Assembly: GCF_006065315.1 (NCBI RefSeq)
Contig: NZ_CP040749.1
Span: 3,052,501-3,116,500 of the forward strand
Direction: 5' to 3'
Source: Aureibaculum algae
Lineage (GTDB): Bacteria; Bacteroidota; Bacteroidia; Flavobacteriales; Flavobacteriaceae
Length of the DNA stretch: 64,000 bases
Shown: positions 17,856 to 27,445 of the stretch, piece by piece
How positions within the stretch are numbered: the first letter of the stretch is position 1
How the letters are laid out: the number at the start of each line of letters is the position of its first letter
Program-made: the position numbers and the translations under genes
The notes under the pieces: model-generated
What the model was told of the DNA's origin: nothing
Database searches by the model: none
Seen by the model: the letters and a program-made list of their open reading frames with translations, nothing else

Positions 17856-20669
17856 TTATTCTTTATCTTCAGGATATAAAATAGCTAATATATAGCCATC
17901 TGTAAGATATTTATTAGCAACTGCTTGAATTTTTTCTGCAGTAATGCTACCGATATCTTTTGTTTTACCTAAGATTTTTGAAGAATCTGATTTATTATAA
18001 TCTGAATTTTTAAGAGCACTAATCCAGTACTTATTTTTCTTTAAATTCTCTTTATAATCTAACAATTGGGCTTGCTTAACTTTTTCAACATCCTCTTCTG
18101 TTGGTCCATTTTCAATAATTTCTTGAACTTGTGCCAATGCAGCCTCTTTTAACTTCTCTACATTATCTGGTCCACATGGAAATGAAATTGTAAAACTATA
18201 AGAACCATAAGGCATTTTATCAAGTCCACCTCTAGCACCTACACCATAAACACCAGCTTCCTCTTCTCTCAATTTTTCAATTAATTTAATAGTTAATATC
18301 TCTCCAAGACTTTGCAACATATGATCATCCTTAGCATTGTATTTCGTTTCTCCTTTATATTGAATTAACACACTACTTTTAGGTTCTGAACCTTTTTTAA
18401 CTATTTTCTCATGTGATCCTGATAATGATCTGAATCCCAAATCTTTTATATCTTCTTTTACATTTGTACTTGGAAGACTTGCGATATATTGTTTTGAGAA
18501 TTCCCTTAGTTTGGCTTCATCAAAGTTTCCAACAAAATAAAACTTGAAGTCACCTGCATTTGCAAAACGCTCTTTATACTTTTCATACGCTAAATTATAA
18601 TCAGCAGCATCAAATTCTTCAGGGGTTGGAAAGCCCATATACCTTTCATTTTTTTCATTCATAAATTTCCCTAACTCAATTTGAAAATAGATGCTAGGAT
18701 TAGACATTATGCTACCTAAAAATGCTTTTTGCTTGCTCGCAAAAGAAGTAAATGCTTTTTCATCTTTATTTAATGAAGTAAAATTCAAATAAATTAACTG
18801 AAACAATGTTTCTAAATCTTTAGGCGTTGCATTACCTGACATACCTTCGCTTTCACTACCAATATAAGGTCTTACTCCAGCAATTTTACCGGTTAACATT
18901 TTACCTAAATCTGTTTTGTTAAACCCATTGACACCCGCTTCATTTAATCCGCCATTGGCTCTTGCTGTTTTTTTATAGGTCTCTAAGTCATATTCATTTG
19001 TTCCTCCATAACTAAAGGCTTCAAATAAGACTTCGTCATCTTTAAAATCTGTTTTTTTATAGACAACAGTTGCTCCATTAACGAACGTTAATGTTGTTGT
19101 TCCTAAATTCTCATCTTTAACCTCTTTTATAATGGCTCCTAGTTTTGGGATTTCAGTCATCAGTGCTTCACCTAAATCAGAATCTTGATATGGTTGAATA
19201 TCAGATTTCTCTACTTCTACCAACAAATCTGTTACTTGTTTTTCAGTAACTTTAGGAATACCTTCTTTTTCAGAACCGGTTATCACTACTACTCTATTAT
19301 CATCATGCAAATAATTCGCAATTAAACCGTTTACTTCATCTAATTGGATTGTTGGTAATGCCTTTTTGTAAAAATCATACTCCCATTCAATACCCGGAAT
19401 TGGTTCTTGTTCTAAGAAATTACGTACATATTCACCAACATATCGATCGGATTCATTTTTATCTTTGTTTTGAAATGCCTTATCCATTCTTGCAAGAATA
19501 GCTGTTTTAGCACGTTCAAATTCGCCTTTTTGAAACCCATGTCTTTTTACACGCTCATTTTCTTCTAACAATGTTTTTAAAGCTGTTAATTGACCTGTAG
19601 GACTTGTCATGGCAAAAGATTGATAAGCATTTTTACTTCTAGCATAAGTACCTCCATAATAGGTTGCCCCATAAACAAAAGGAGGATTTTCTCCGTTTGT
19701 TAACTCCTGCAGTCTATTATTCAACATTTGAGAAAACAAACCTTTTACAATTGAATTCCTATAATCTTCTAAATTAGTTTCAACTTCTTTAGGCTTACGA
19801 TCTTTATACAACAACTGTACTCTATTAAAAGTTGCTTCTTTATCTGTCTCTATAGCTACAAACGTTTCTTCATGATTTGGCACATCAAAAACTTTTCGCT
19901 CACGGGGATTCTTTTTAGCCTTCGCCTTAGTAAAATGTTCTTTTATTTTAGCTTCTAACTTATCCAAATCAACATCACCAACCGCAATTACAGCCATTAA
20001 ATCAGGCCGATACCAATCATCTCTAAACCTTTTAATAACTTCCGGCTTAAAAGTTTCAAGAATATTCTTTTTTCCTATAGGTAATCGCTCAGCGTATTGA
20101 GAATTATACATCATCTTAGGTAAGTAATTCGCTAACATACGTTTATCTGCACCTAAACCTATTCTATATTCCTCAAGAACAACGCCTCTTTCCTTATCAA
20201 TTTCATCATCAGTTAATAAGGCATTAAATGCCCAATCTTCAATAATTTGAAACCCTTTCTCTAATTTCTCTTCATTATCACTAGGGATGGGCAACATATA
20301 TACCGTTTCGTCAAAACTAGTATAAGCATTTAAGTGTGCTCCAAATTTTACACCAATACTTTGTAAATAATCGACTAATTCATTTTTTTTGAAGTTTTTA
20401 GTCCCATTAAAATTCATATGCTCCATAAAGTGAGCCAACCCTTGTTGATCATCATCTTCTAAAATGGACCCAGCATTAATGGCTAGTCTCAAAACTACTT
20501 TATCTTCTGGTTTACCATTATTACGCAGGTAATAGGTTAATCCATTTTCTAATTTACCTGTTCTAATATTCGGATCAGTAGGTATTTTAGAACTAAGGTC
20601 TATTGTTTCTTGTGCAAACATGTTGCCACTGGCTATTATCATAGCCAATGCAAAAATTAGTTTTCTCAT
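17856..20669 (-). CDS. Exported M16 (insulinase/pitrilysin) family metallopeptidase
   Basis: A 937-residue zinc peptidase with a signal peptide (MRKLIFALAMIIASGNMFAQ) and two M16 halves. The active N-terminal half has the inverted zinc motif H80-F-M-E83-H84 in GLAHFMEHMNFNGT and the downstream Glu in DKERGVVLEEYR. The second half is inactive in metal binding but keeps the fold (GEILTIKLIEKLREEEAGVYGVGARGG). Periplasmic M16 proteins of this size degrade peptides in Bacteroidota; the substrate is unknown. It stands alone, with its own terminator. Confidence 0.92.
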   Translation of the reverse strand: MRKLIFALAMIIASGNMFAQETIDLSSKIPTDPNIRTGKLENGLTYYLRNNGKPEDKVVLRLAINAGSILEDDDQQGLAHFMEHMNFNGTKNFKKNELVDYLQSIGVKFGAHLNAYTSFDETVYMLPIPSDNEEKLEKGFQIIEDWAFNALLTDDEIDKERGVVLEEYRIGLGADKRMLANYLPKMMYNSQYAERLPIGKKNILETFKPEVIKRFRDDWYRPDLMAVIAVGDVDLDKLEAKIKEHFTKAKAKKNPRERKVFDVPNHEETFVAIETDKEATFNRVQLLYKDRKPKEVETNLEDYRNSIVKGLFSQMLNNRLQELTNGENPPFVYGATYYGGTYARSKNAYQSFAMTSPTGQLTALKTLLEENERVKRHGFQKGEFERAKTAILARMDKAFQNKDKNESDRYVGEYVRNFLEQEPIPGIEWEYDFYKKALPTIQLDEVNGLIANYLHDDNRVVVITGSEKEGIPKVTEKQVTDLLVEVEKSDIQPYQDSDLGEALMTEIPKLGAIIKEVKDENLGTTTLTFVNGATVVYKKTDFKDDEVLFEAFSYGGTNEYDLETYKKTARANGGLNEAGVNGFNKTDLGKMLTGKIAGVRPYIGSESEGMSGNATPKDLETLFQLIYLNFTSLNKDEKAFTSFASKQKAFLGSIMSNPSIYFQIELGKFMNEKNERYMGFPTPEEFDAADYNLAYEKYKERFANAGDFKFYFVGNFDEAKLREFSKQYIASLPSTNVKEDIKDLGFRSLSGSHEKIVKKGSEPKSSVLIQYKGETKYNAKDDHMLQSLGEILTIKLIEKLREEEAGVYGVGARGGLDKMPYGSYSFTISFPCGPDNVEKLKEAALAQVQEIIENGPTEEDVEKVKQAQLLDYKENLKKNKYWISALKNSDYNKSDSSKILGKTKDIGSITAEKIQAVANKYLTDGYILAILYPEDKE

Positions 20670-20710
20670 TGTAGTTTTGGTTTTAATGTTCCTATTATAA
20701 TTACTATCGT

Positions 20711-21598
20711 TTAGCTTTTATTCTTTTTAGAGCGTATCATTGCTTCCAACATATCCCACATTTCTTGTGGTATCTCCTCCAACATATTAAACTGTCCTGC
20801 ACCCTGTAGCCATTCACCACCATCTATTGTAATTACTTCTCCGTTAACATAAGATGAAAAGTCAGACATTAAATAGGCTGCTAAATTTGCTAATTCTTGA
20901 TGCTCACCTACTCTTCGCAATGGCACTTTCTTTTTCATGTCAAATTTATCTTTCAAGTCACCTGGCAGCAATCTATCCCAAGCACCTTTCGTAGGAAAAG
21001 GTCCTGGAGCAATAGCATTAAACCTAATATTATATTTTGCCCATTCTACGGCTAAAGATCGTGTCATGGCCAATACACCTGCTTTAGCTGTTGCAGAAGG
21101 TACAACATAAGCAGAACCTGTCCACGCATATGTTGTTACTATATTTAATACTGTAGCTTTATCTTGTTTTTCAGCTATCCAATGCTTCCCAAAAGCCAAG
21201 GTGCAATTTTTTGTACCTCGCAAAACGATATCGATAATAGTATCAAAAGCGTTTGATGAAAGCCTTTCGGTTGGACTAATAAAATTACCAGCCGCATTAT
21301 TTAAAAGACCGTCTACTTTTCCATATTCATCCAAAGAAGCCTTTAACATGGCCTCTACTTCTTCATAATTTCTTACATCACATTGAACAGGTAAAACCTT
21401 ACCTCCTGTTTTCTCTTCCAATTCAACTTTTACAGCTTTCAGCTTATCAATATTTCTAGAAGTAATTACCACGTTGGCTCCTAATTCTAAAAAATAAGTT
21501 GTCATCGCTTTTCCTAGTCCGCTACCTCCACCTGTAATTACAATTGTATTCCCTTTTAAGCTTCCCTCTTTAAGCATGGGTTTTTGATATGTATTCAT
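20711..21598 (-). CDS. SDR family oxidoreductase, 2,4-dienoyl-CoA reductase-like
   Basis: A 295-residue short-chain dehydrogenase with the NADP-binding motif TGGGSGLGKA, the NNAAGN motif, and SATAKAGVLAMTRSLAVEWAKYNIRFNAIAPGPFPTKGA. The Lys of the usual Y-x3-K pair is present, but the Tyr position holds Ser. This is the pattern of the 2,4-dienoyl-CoA reductase branch (DECR/FadH-like SDRs), where a different Tyr serves. That branch acts on unsaturated fatty acyl-CoAs, so a role in fatty-acid oxidation is likely but inferred. It has a separate promoter region shared with the divergent rpmH. Confidence 0.85.
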   Translation of the reverse strand: MNTYQKPMLKEGSLKGNTIVITGGGSGLGKAMTTYFLELGANVVITSRNIDKLKAVKVELEEKTGGKVLPVQCDVRNYEEVEAMLKASLDEYGKVDGLLNNAAGNFISPTERLSSNAFDTIIDIVLRGTKNCTLAFGKHWIAEKQDKATVLNIVTTYAWTGSAYVVPSATAKAGVLAMTRSLAVEWAKYNIRFNAIAPGPFPTKGAWDRLLPGDLKDKFDMKKKVPLRRVGEHQELANLAAYLMSDFSSYVNGEVITIDGGEWLQGAGQFNMLEEIPQEMWDMLEAMIRSKKNKS

Positions 21599-21682
21599 CT
21601 TTTTTTTATTTTTTAGTAAAAATATTGAAAATTGCCAAAAATGGCTAGAATTAATCTCTTTATTTTTTTATTAAAAAAACTG

Positions 21683-21712
21683 TTGCAGAAAACAAAAGGA
21701 TTTGTATATTTG
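21683..21712 (+). promoter_or_regulatory. rpmH promoter
   Basis: TTG at 21683-21685, a 19-nt spacer and a perfect TATATTTG at 21705-21712 match the Bacteroidetes primary sigma consensus. The start codon of rpmH is 70 nt downstream. Confidence 0.75.
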
Positions 21713-21781
21713 CGTCCGATTTTAGCAAGGGCTTACAAAAAGCTAACATAACTGATAAGAAGATTTTTAAAGATATAGAAA

Positions 21782-21943
21782 ATGAGTAAAAGAACGTTCC
21801 AACCGTCAAAAAGAAAAAGAAAAAATAAGCACGGCTTTAGAGAAAGAATGGCTAGTGTTAACGGAAGAAAAGTTTTAGCACGTAGAAGAGCTAAAGGTAG
21901 AAAGAAACTTTCAGTTTCATCAGAAGCTAGTCCGAAAAAATAA
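21782..21943 (+). CDS. rpmH: 50S ribosomal protein L34
   Basis: A 53-residue, strongly basic protein. [23 protein letters not shown] and [18 protein letters not shown] are the hallmark L34 sequences. The C-terminal [10 protein letters not shown] tail is a usual flavobacterial extension. It has its own strong promoter and an intrinsic terminator, so it is a single-gene unit. In many other bacteria rpmH neighbours rnpA and dnaA, but here it neighbours carB. Confidence 0.97.
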   Translation: MSKRTFQPSKRKRKNKHGFRERMASVNGRKVLARRRAKGRKKLSVSSEASPKK

Positions 21944-21968
21944 TGATATTTAATTATATTCATATACA

Positions 21969-21999
21969 AGGTGTTACTTTTTAAGTAACACCTTTTTTT
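21969..21999 (+). terminator. Intrinsic terminator of rpmH
   Basis: A perfect 10-bp stem (21969-21978 with 21984-21993, arm AGGTGTTACT) with a 5-nt loop is followed by seven T. Confidence 0.9.
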
Positions 22000-22090
22000 A
22001 TATCTTCTTAATAAGTTTTTTAAATTATTAGAGGAATAAAAATAGAATTTTCAAATATTTGTATTCTTAAAAAAAAAATAAAATTATAAA

Positions 22091-24940
22091 ATGCCAAAGA
22101 ATCCAGCCATCAAGTCCGTTTTAATTATAGGTTCAGGTCCCATCATCATTGGTCAAGCCTGTGAGTTTGACTATTCAGGTAGCCAATCTATTCGGTCACT
22201 AAAAGAAGAAGGTATAGAAGTTACCTTGATAAATTCAAATCCTGCCACCATAATGACAGATCCTTCTTTGGCGGATAATGTGTATCTAAAACCACTGACT
22301 ACAAAATCTATTGTAGAAATATTACAAAACCATCCAAACATTGATGCTGTTTTACCAACCATGGGTGGACAAACAGCGTTAAATTTATGTATTGAAGCTC
22401 AAGATAAAGGGATTTGGGATGATTTTAATGTGGCCTTAATTGGTGTTGATATTGACGCCATTAATATTACAGAAGATAGAGAGCAGTTTAGAAAATTAAT
22501 GATTAAGATTGGTATTGGCCAAGCTCCGTCTACCACTGCAACTTCATTTTTAAAAGGAAAGGAAATAGCTCAAGAGTATGGTTTTCCTTTAGTAATTCGT
22601 CCTTCTTTTACCTTAGGAGGTTTTGGAGCCTCAATAGTTTATGATAAAAAAGATTTCGATGAATTATTGAGTCGCGGATTGGAAGCTTCACCTATTCATG
22701 AGGTAATAATTGACAAGGCTTTATTGGGTTGGAAAGAATATGAACTAGAATTATTAAGAGACAGAAACGATAATGTTGTTATTATCTGTACTATAGAAAA
22801 TATGGATCCAATGGGAATTCACACTGGTGATTCCATTACGGTTGCTCCTGCCATGACATTATCTGATAAAACATATCAAAGAATGCGTGATATGGCGATC
22901 CATATGATGCGTTCCATTGGTGATTTTGCCGGTGGATGTAATGTACAATTTGCGGTGAGTCCTGACGAGAAAGAGGATATCATTGCAATTGAAATTAATC
23001 CTCGTGTTTCACGTTCTTCAGCATTGGCATCAAAAGCTACCGGATATCCTATTGCAAAAATTGCTACTAAATTGGCAATTGGTTATCACTTAGATGAATT
23101 AGAAAATCAAATTACAAAAACTACATCAGCTTTATTTGAGCCCACATTAGATTACGTAATAGTAAAAATTCCACGTTGGAACTTCGATAAATTTGAAGGT
23201 TCCGATAGAACTTTAGGACTCCAAATGAAATCTGTTGGTGAAGTAATGGGTATTGGAAGGTCTTTCCAAGAAGCTTTACATAAAGCCACACAATCACTTG
23301 AAATTAAGCGTAATGGAATTGGTGCAGATGGTAAAGGAGAAAAAGATTACGATAAAATTGTTGACAAATTAAAAAATCCAAGTTGGGATCGGGTTTTTAT
23401 TATTTATGATGCTATTCAAATGGGGATGCCATTGAGTAGAATTCACGAAATTACTAAAATAGATATGTGGTTCTTACGTCAATATGAAGAACTACACTTT
23501 TTAGAAAAAGAAATATCAACGTATAGCTTAGAATCTTTACCCAAAGATTTATTGCTAGAAGCCAAACAAAAAGGTTATGGTGACAGGCAAATAGCTCACA
23601 TGATCGATTGTTATGAGAGTGAAGTATACAATAGACGTAAGGAACTTAACATTAATCGTGTTTATAAATTAGTTGACACGTGTGCTGCTGAATTTAAAGC
23701 ACAAACCCCTTACTACTACTCTACTTTTGAAAATAATAGTATTGTCAATGGTGTAGCTTCTGCTGAAAATGAATCTGTTGTCACAGATAAAAAGAAAGTG
23801 ATTGTATTAGGTTCTGGTCCTAATCGTATTGGACAAGGTATAGAATTTGATTATTGTTGCGTACATGGTGTTATCGCTGCAAAAGAGGCAGGTTATGAAA
23901 CCATAATGATTAACTGTAATCCAGAAACGGTTTCAACAGATTTTGATACTGCTGATAAATTATATTTTGAGCCAGTTTTTTGGGAGCACATTTATGATAT
24001 TATTCAACTTGAAAAACCAGAAGGTGTTATAGTTCAACTTGGTGGACAAACCGCGTTAAAACTAGCTGAAAAATTAGAAAAATACGGAGTAAAAATTATT
24101 GGAACTTCATTTGAAGCTTTAGATTTAGCAGAAGATAGAGGTCGTTTTTCACGATTGTTAGAAGAATTAGAAATTCCTTTCCCTCAATTTGGTACCGCCA
24201 CAACGGCTGATGAAGCGTTGGCTGTAGCCGACGAATTGGACTTCCCAATTTTGGTAAGACCTTCTTATGTATTGGGTGGTCAAGGGATGAAAATTGTTAT
24301 CAATAAGGAAGAATTAGAAAACCATGTGGTAGATTTATTACATAAAATTCCAAATAATGTTCTATTATTAGACCATTATTTAGATGGTGCTATTGAAGCG
24401 GAATCAGATTCTATTTGTGATGGCGAAGATGTGTATACCATTGGTATTATGGAACATATTGAACCTTGTGGTGTACACTCAGGTGATTCAAATGCTACGT
24501 TACCAGCATTTAATATTGGTGAATTTGTAATGCAACAAATAAAAGACCATACTGTAAAAATTGCAAAAGCATTAAAAACTGTTGGGCTTATTAATATCCA
24601 ATTTGCTATAAAAGACGATATTGTTTATATCATTGAAGCCAATCCAAGAGCTTCTAGAACTGTTCCTTTTATCGCAAAAGCCTACGGTGAACCTTATGTG
24701 AATTATGCTACAAAAGTAATGTTAGGTGATAAAAAAGTGAAGGATTTCACCTTTAATCCGCAATTAAAAGGTTTTGCTATCAAACAACCCGTGTTCTCAT
24801 TTAATAAATTTCCTAATGTGGATAAAAAACTAGGACCTGAAATGAAATCTACTGGTGAAAGTATCCTATTTATTGATAGTCTAAAAGATGACCAGTTTTA
24901 TGAGTTGTACTCTAGAAGGAAGATGTATTTGAGTAAGTAA
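22091..24940 (+). CDS. carB: Carbamoyl-phosphate synthase large subunit, lacking the C-terminal allosteric domain
   Basis: CarB uses two ATP, bicarbonate and ammonia from CarA to make carbamoyl phosphate for pyrimidines and arginine. Two homologous ATP-grasp halves are present: GSGPIIIGQACEFDYSG near residue 13 and GSGPNRIGQGIEFDYCC near residue 577. The oligomerisation domain lies between them (residues about 405-550). The protein stops at 949 residues, soon after GPEMKSTGESILF. E. coli CarB (1073) carries a further MGS-like domain of about 130 residues that binds UMP, IMP and ornithine. A 949-residue form appears normal for flavobacteria, so this is not a truncation by mutation. It has no carA neighbour. 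Confidence 0.95.
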   Translation: MPKNPAIKSVLIIGSGPIIIGQACEFDYSGSQSIRSLKEEGIEVTLINSNPATIMTDPSLADNVYLKPLTTKSIVEILQNHPNIDAVLPTMGGQTALNLCIEAQDKGIWDDFNVALIGVDIDAINITEDREQFRKLMIKIGIGQAPSTTATSFLKGKEIAQEYGFPLVIRPSFTLGGFGASIVYDKKDFDELLSRGLEASPIHEVIIDKALLGWKEYELELLRDRNDNVVIICTIENMDPMGIHTGDSITVAPAMTLSDKTYQRMRDMAIHMMRSIGDFAGGCNVQFAVSPDEKEDIIAIEINPRVSRSSALASKATGYPIAKIATKLAIGYHLDELENQITKTTSALFEPTLDYVIVKIPRWNFDKFEGSDRTLGLQMKSVGEVMGIGRSFQEALHKATQSLEIKRNGIGADGKGEKDYDKIVDKLKNPSWDRVFIIYDAIQMGMPLSRIHEITKIDMWFLRQYEELHFLEKEISTYSLESLPKDLLLEAKQKGYGDRQIAHMIDCYESEVYNRRKELNINRVYKLVDTCAAEFKAQTPYYYSTFENNSIVNGVASAENESVVTDKKKVIVLGSGPNRIGQGIEFDYCCVHGVIAAKEAGYETIMINCNPETVSTDFDTADKLYFEPVFWEHIYDIIQLEKPEGVIVQLGGQTALKLAEKLEKYGVKIIGTSFEALDLAEDRGRFSRLLEELEIPFPQFGTATTADEALAVADELDFPILVRPSYVLGGQGMKIVINKEELENHVVDLLHKIPNNVLLLDHYLDGAIEAESDSICDGEDVYTIGIMEHIEPCGVHSGDSNATLPAFNIGEFVMQQIKDHTVKIAKALKTVGLINIQFAIKDDIVYIIEANPRASRTVPFIAKAYGEPYVNYATKVMLGDKKVKDFTFNPQLKGFAIKQPVFSFNKFPNVDKKLGPEMKSTGESILFIDSLKDDQFYELYSRRKMYLSK

Positions 24941-24950
24941 TAACAAAACC

Positions 24951-25739
24951 ATGTTTAATAAATTCTTCAAAAAAAGTTCTGAAAAATCGTTGGAAATTAA
25001 ACAAGACTGGGCATCATACTTTACAAGAGTTGATGATAAGCCAGCAAGTATTCGTTTAAATTTGGGACTTAATTCTGTTGCTCCTATTGAAAAATATGAA
25101 CACAGAGTTTGGTTTTCAATACAACTTTTAAATGCTGATAGAAATGGATTTACAACAAGAGAAGAGTTCCCTAAAATATGTCAAATTGAAGATGATATTT
25201 CAGAAGCTTTAGAAAAAAAAGGTGCCATTGCAGCCGGTGCATTAAAAACCAATGGTACTTTTGATGTATACTTTTACATTTCAGAAACTATAGACATTGC
25301 TAATTTGGCTGCTGCCGTTATGCAAAATCATCCAGATTATAGATACGCAACAGATACCAAAATTGATACCAATTGGAGTGATTATTTTGATTTTCTATAC
25401 CCTGCAGAATTTGAATATCAAACAATTCTAAATCAAAGAGTACTTACAAATCTTGATAAAGAAGGAGATAACCCTGCAATTGAAAGAGCTGTAGATCATT
25501 GGTTATACTTTCAAACAGCAACTGATAGAGCAACTTTTATTACTGCCATTGAAAATATAGGATACAAAACCTTATCACAAGAAAAAGTAACCAAAGACAA
25601 TTATATCTTTCAACTAAATATTTCTAAAGTAAGCAATGTTAATTGGAATACGATTAATGATAATGTTTGGGAACTTATAACACTGGCCAAAGAAAACAAT
25701 GGTGTTTATGATGGCTGGGGCTGTCCAATTGCAAAATAA
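24951..25739 (+). CDS. DUF695 domain protein with RraB-like C-terminal domain
   Basis: A 262-residue soluble protein. The N-terminal two thirds match DUF695 (WASYFTRVDDKPASIRLNLGL through VYFYISETIDIANLAAAVM). The C-terminal third (DHWLYFQTATDRATFITAIENIGYKTLS through NGVYDGWGCPIAK) resembles RraB, a regulator of RNase E activity. The combination is known in bacteria but no role has been shown. It starts 10 nt after carB and may be read from the same transcript. Confidence 0.8.
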   Translation: MFNKFFKKSSEKSLEIKQDWASYFTRVDDKPASIRLNLGLNSVAPIEKYEHRVWFSIQLLNADRNGFTTREEFPKICQIEDDISEALEKKGAIAAGALKTNGTFDVYFYISETIDIANLAAAVMQNHPDYRYATDTKIDTNWSDYFDFLYPAEFEYQTILNQRVLTNLDKEGDNPAIERAVDHWLYFQTATDRATFITAIENIGYKTLSQEKVTKDNYIFQLNISKVSNVNWNTINDNVWELITLAKENNGVYDGWGCPIAK

Positions 25740-25835
25740 ATCTATTTTTAAAAATTCACAATTCCTCCTATTAATGTATTTTGTATTCGCAATTTTTCGA
25801 ATTTGATTGCGTTTTAACATAAAAACTAATAGGTT

Positions 25836-27350
25836 ATGGCAAAACGAATACTATCCTTACTTTCCTTCTTTTTTATTATTGTAAATACTGTTTCGGCCAC
25901 CGACTATTATGTTTCAAACTCAGGTAACAATTCCAACACTGGACTGTCCGAAAGTCAAGCATTTTTAACCATACAACATGCTGCAGATTTGGTCGTAGCC
26001 GGTGATGTTGTTTATGTTTTAAATGGCACTTACGCAGGTTTTGATGTAAGAGAAAAGAATGGCGAGGTTAATCAATACATTACGTTCAAAGCAAAGGATA
26101 ATAATGTAATTATCAATCAAAAAGGTCCAAAACGAAATGATGGTATTAACATTGAAAATTGCAATTACATTATTGTTGATGGATTCATCGTTAATAATAT
26201 GATCGGTAATGGTAATGGAATCCGTGTTGTCGTTTCCGACCATTGCATTGTGCGAAATAATCGTTGCGACAATAATGCGGAACGGGCTATTTTTACAGGA
26301 TTTACTGATGATATACTTATCGAAAACAATATTTGTTCAAATTCAATAGACGAGCATGGAATATATGTTTCCAATAGCTCCGATCGGCCGATTATCAGGT
26401 ATAATGAATGTTTCGGCAATAACAGTATTGGAATTCACATGAACGGAGATCTTTCAGTGGGTGGTGATGGAATTATAAGTGACCCTCAAATCTATGGTAA
26501 TATTATACATGACAACAATAAAGCCGCGGGTATCAACATGGATGGTGTTGAAAACCCTATCGTATATAATAACCTTATTTATAATAATCATAACGCTCAA
26601 GGCATTGCACTTTTTAAGGGTGATGGTGCTATTGTGACCAATGGTGCTAAAATTTATAATAATACTATAATTGTTCCTTCAGACGGCAGATGGGGTATTC
26701 TTGTTCAAGCAGGTGCAAATATAAATACAGAAATTTTTAACAATATTATTATTAACGAACATGCATGGAGAGGTTGTATTGCAGTAGCATCAACATTACA
26801 ATTTAAAAGTGATTATAATATTCTTAATGATAAAATGAGTAACAATGGTGATGGTTCATCCATTAGTTTGAGCGAATGGCAAGCGTTGGGTTTTGATACT
26901 AATTCATTAATAGCAAACAATTTATCATCAATTTTCGTTGCTCCTGAATCAAATAATTATCAATTAGTTGAGGGGTCACAAGCCATTGATAATGGTAGTA
27001 ATTTGGTAAATTCAGTCGTTACTTATGATATCAACAAAAACGACAGACCAGCAGGTTCAACCTATGATATTGGAGCTTATGAATTTAATGCAACAGCATC
27101 AATTGATGAAAATAATTTTAGTGAAGTAATCGTATTTCCAAATCCAACATCCGATTATCTTTCGATAAAAAATGGAAATAACTTAAATGATATTAAATAT
27201 ATTAATATTTACGATGGCGTAGGCAAACGCATTACATCCTATAATTCGCCCGAAATGATGGATGTCAGAAGTTTATCACCTGGATTGTATTTTTTAGAAT
27301 TACAAACCAATACAAATCAAATTATCAATAAAAAAGTAATCATTTACTAG
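25836..27350 (+). CDS. Secreted right-handed beta-helix protein with T9SS type A sorting domain
   Basis: A 504-residue protein with a signal peptide (residues 1-22, ending VSAT). DUF1565/beta-helix rungs begin at DYYVSNSGNNSNTGLSESQAFLTIQHAAD. Asn-rich parallel beta-helix repeats (NNICSN, NRCDNN, IYNNTII) run over about residues 90-330, and a cap resembling a choice-of-anchor segment (DKNDRPAG-like, YDIGAYEFN) follows near 400. The last 80 residues (VIVFPNPTSDYLSIKNG) are a T9SS type A sorting domain, so it is exported to the surface. Such folds include polysaccharide lyases and epimerases, but no catalytic signature was recognised. The neighbouring sulfatase suggests a polysaccharide substrate. 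Confidence 0.85.
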   Translation: MAKRILSLLSFFFIIVNTVSATDYYVSNSGNNSNTGLSESQAFLTIQHAADLVVAGDVVYVLNGTYAGFDVREKNGEVNQYITFKAKDNNVIINQKGPKRNDGINIENCNYIIVDGFIVNNMIGNGNGIRVVVSDHCIVRNNRCDNNAERAIFTGFTDDILIENNICSNSIDEHGIYVSNSSDRPIIRYNECFGNNSIGIHMNGDLSVGGDGIISDPQIYGNIIHDNNKAAGINMDGVENPIVYNNLIYNNHNAQGIALFKGDGAIVTNGAKIYNNTIIVPSDGRWGILVQAGANINTEIFNNIIINEHAWRGCIAVASTLQFKSDYNILNDKMSNNGDGSSISLSEWQALGFDTNSLIANNLSSIFVAPESNNYQLVEGSQAIDNGSNLVNSVVTYDINKNDRPAGSTYDIGAYEFNATASIDENNFSEVIVFPNPTSDYLSIKNGNNLNDIKYINIYDGVGKRITSYNSPEMMDVRSLSPGLYFLELQTNTNQIINKKVIIY

Positions 27351-27445
27351 ACTTTTTCTATCTTCGTAAGGTCCAATAAATTGGATTCCCCACGCGACAA
27401 AGTTTATACTTTGCATATCGTTACATACTATTAAAAGCTTAAAAA

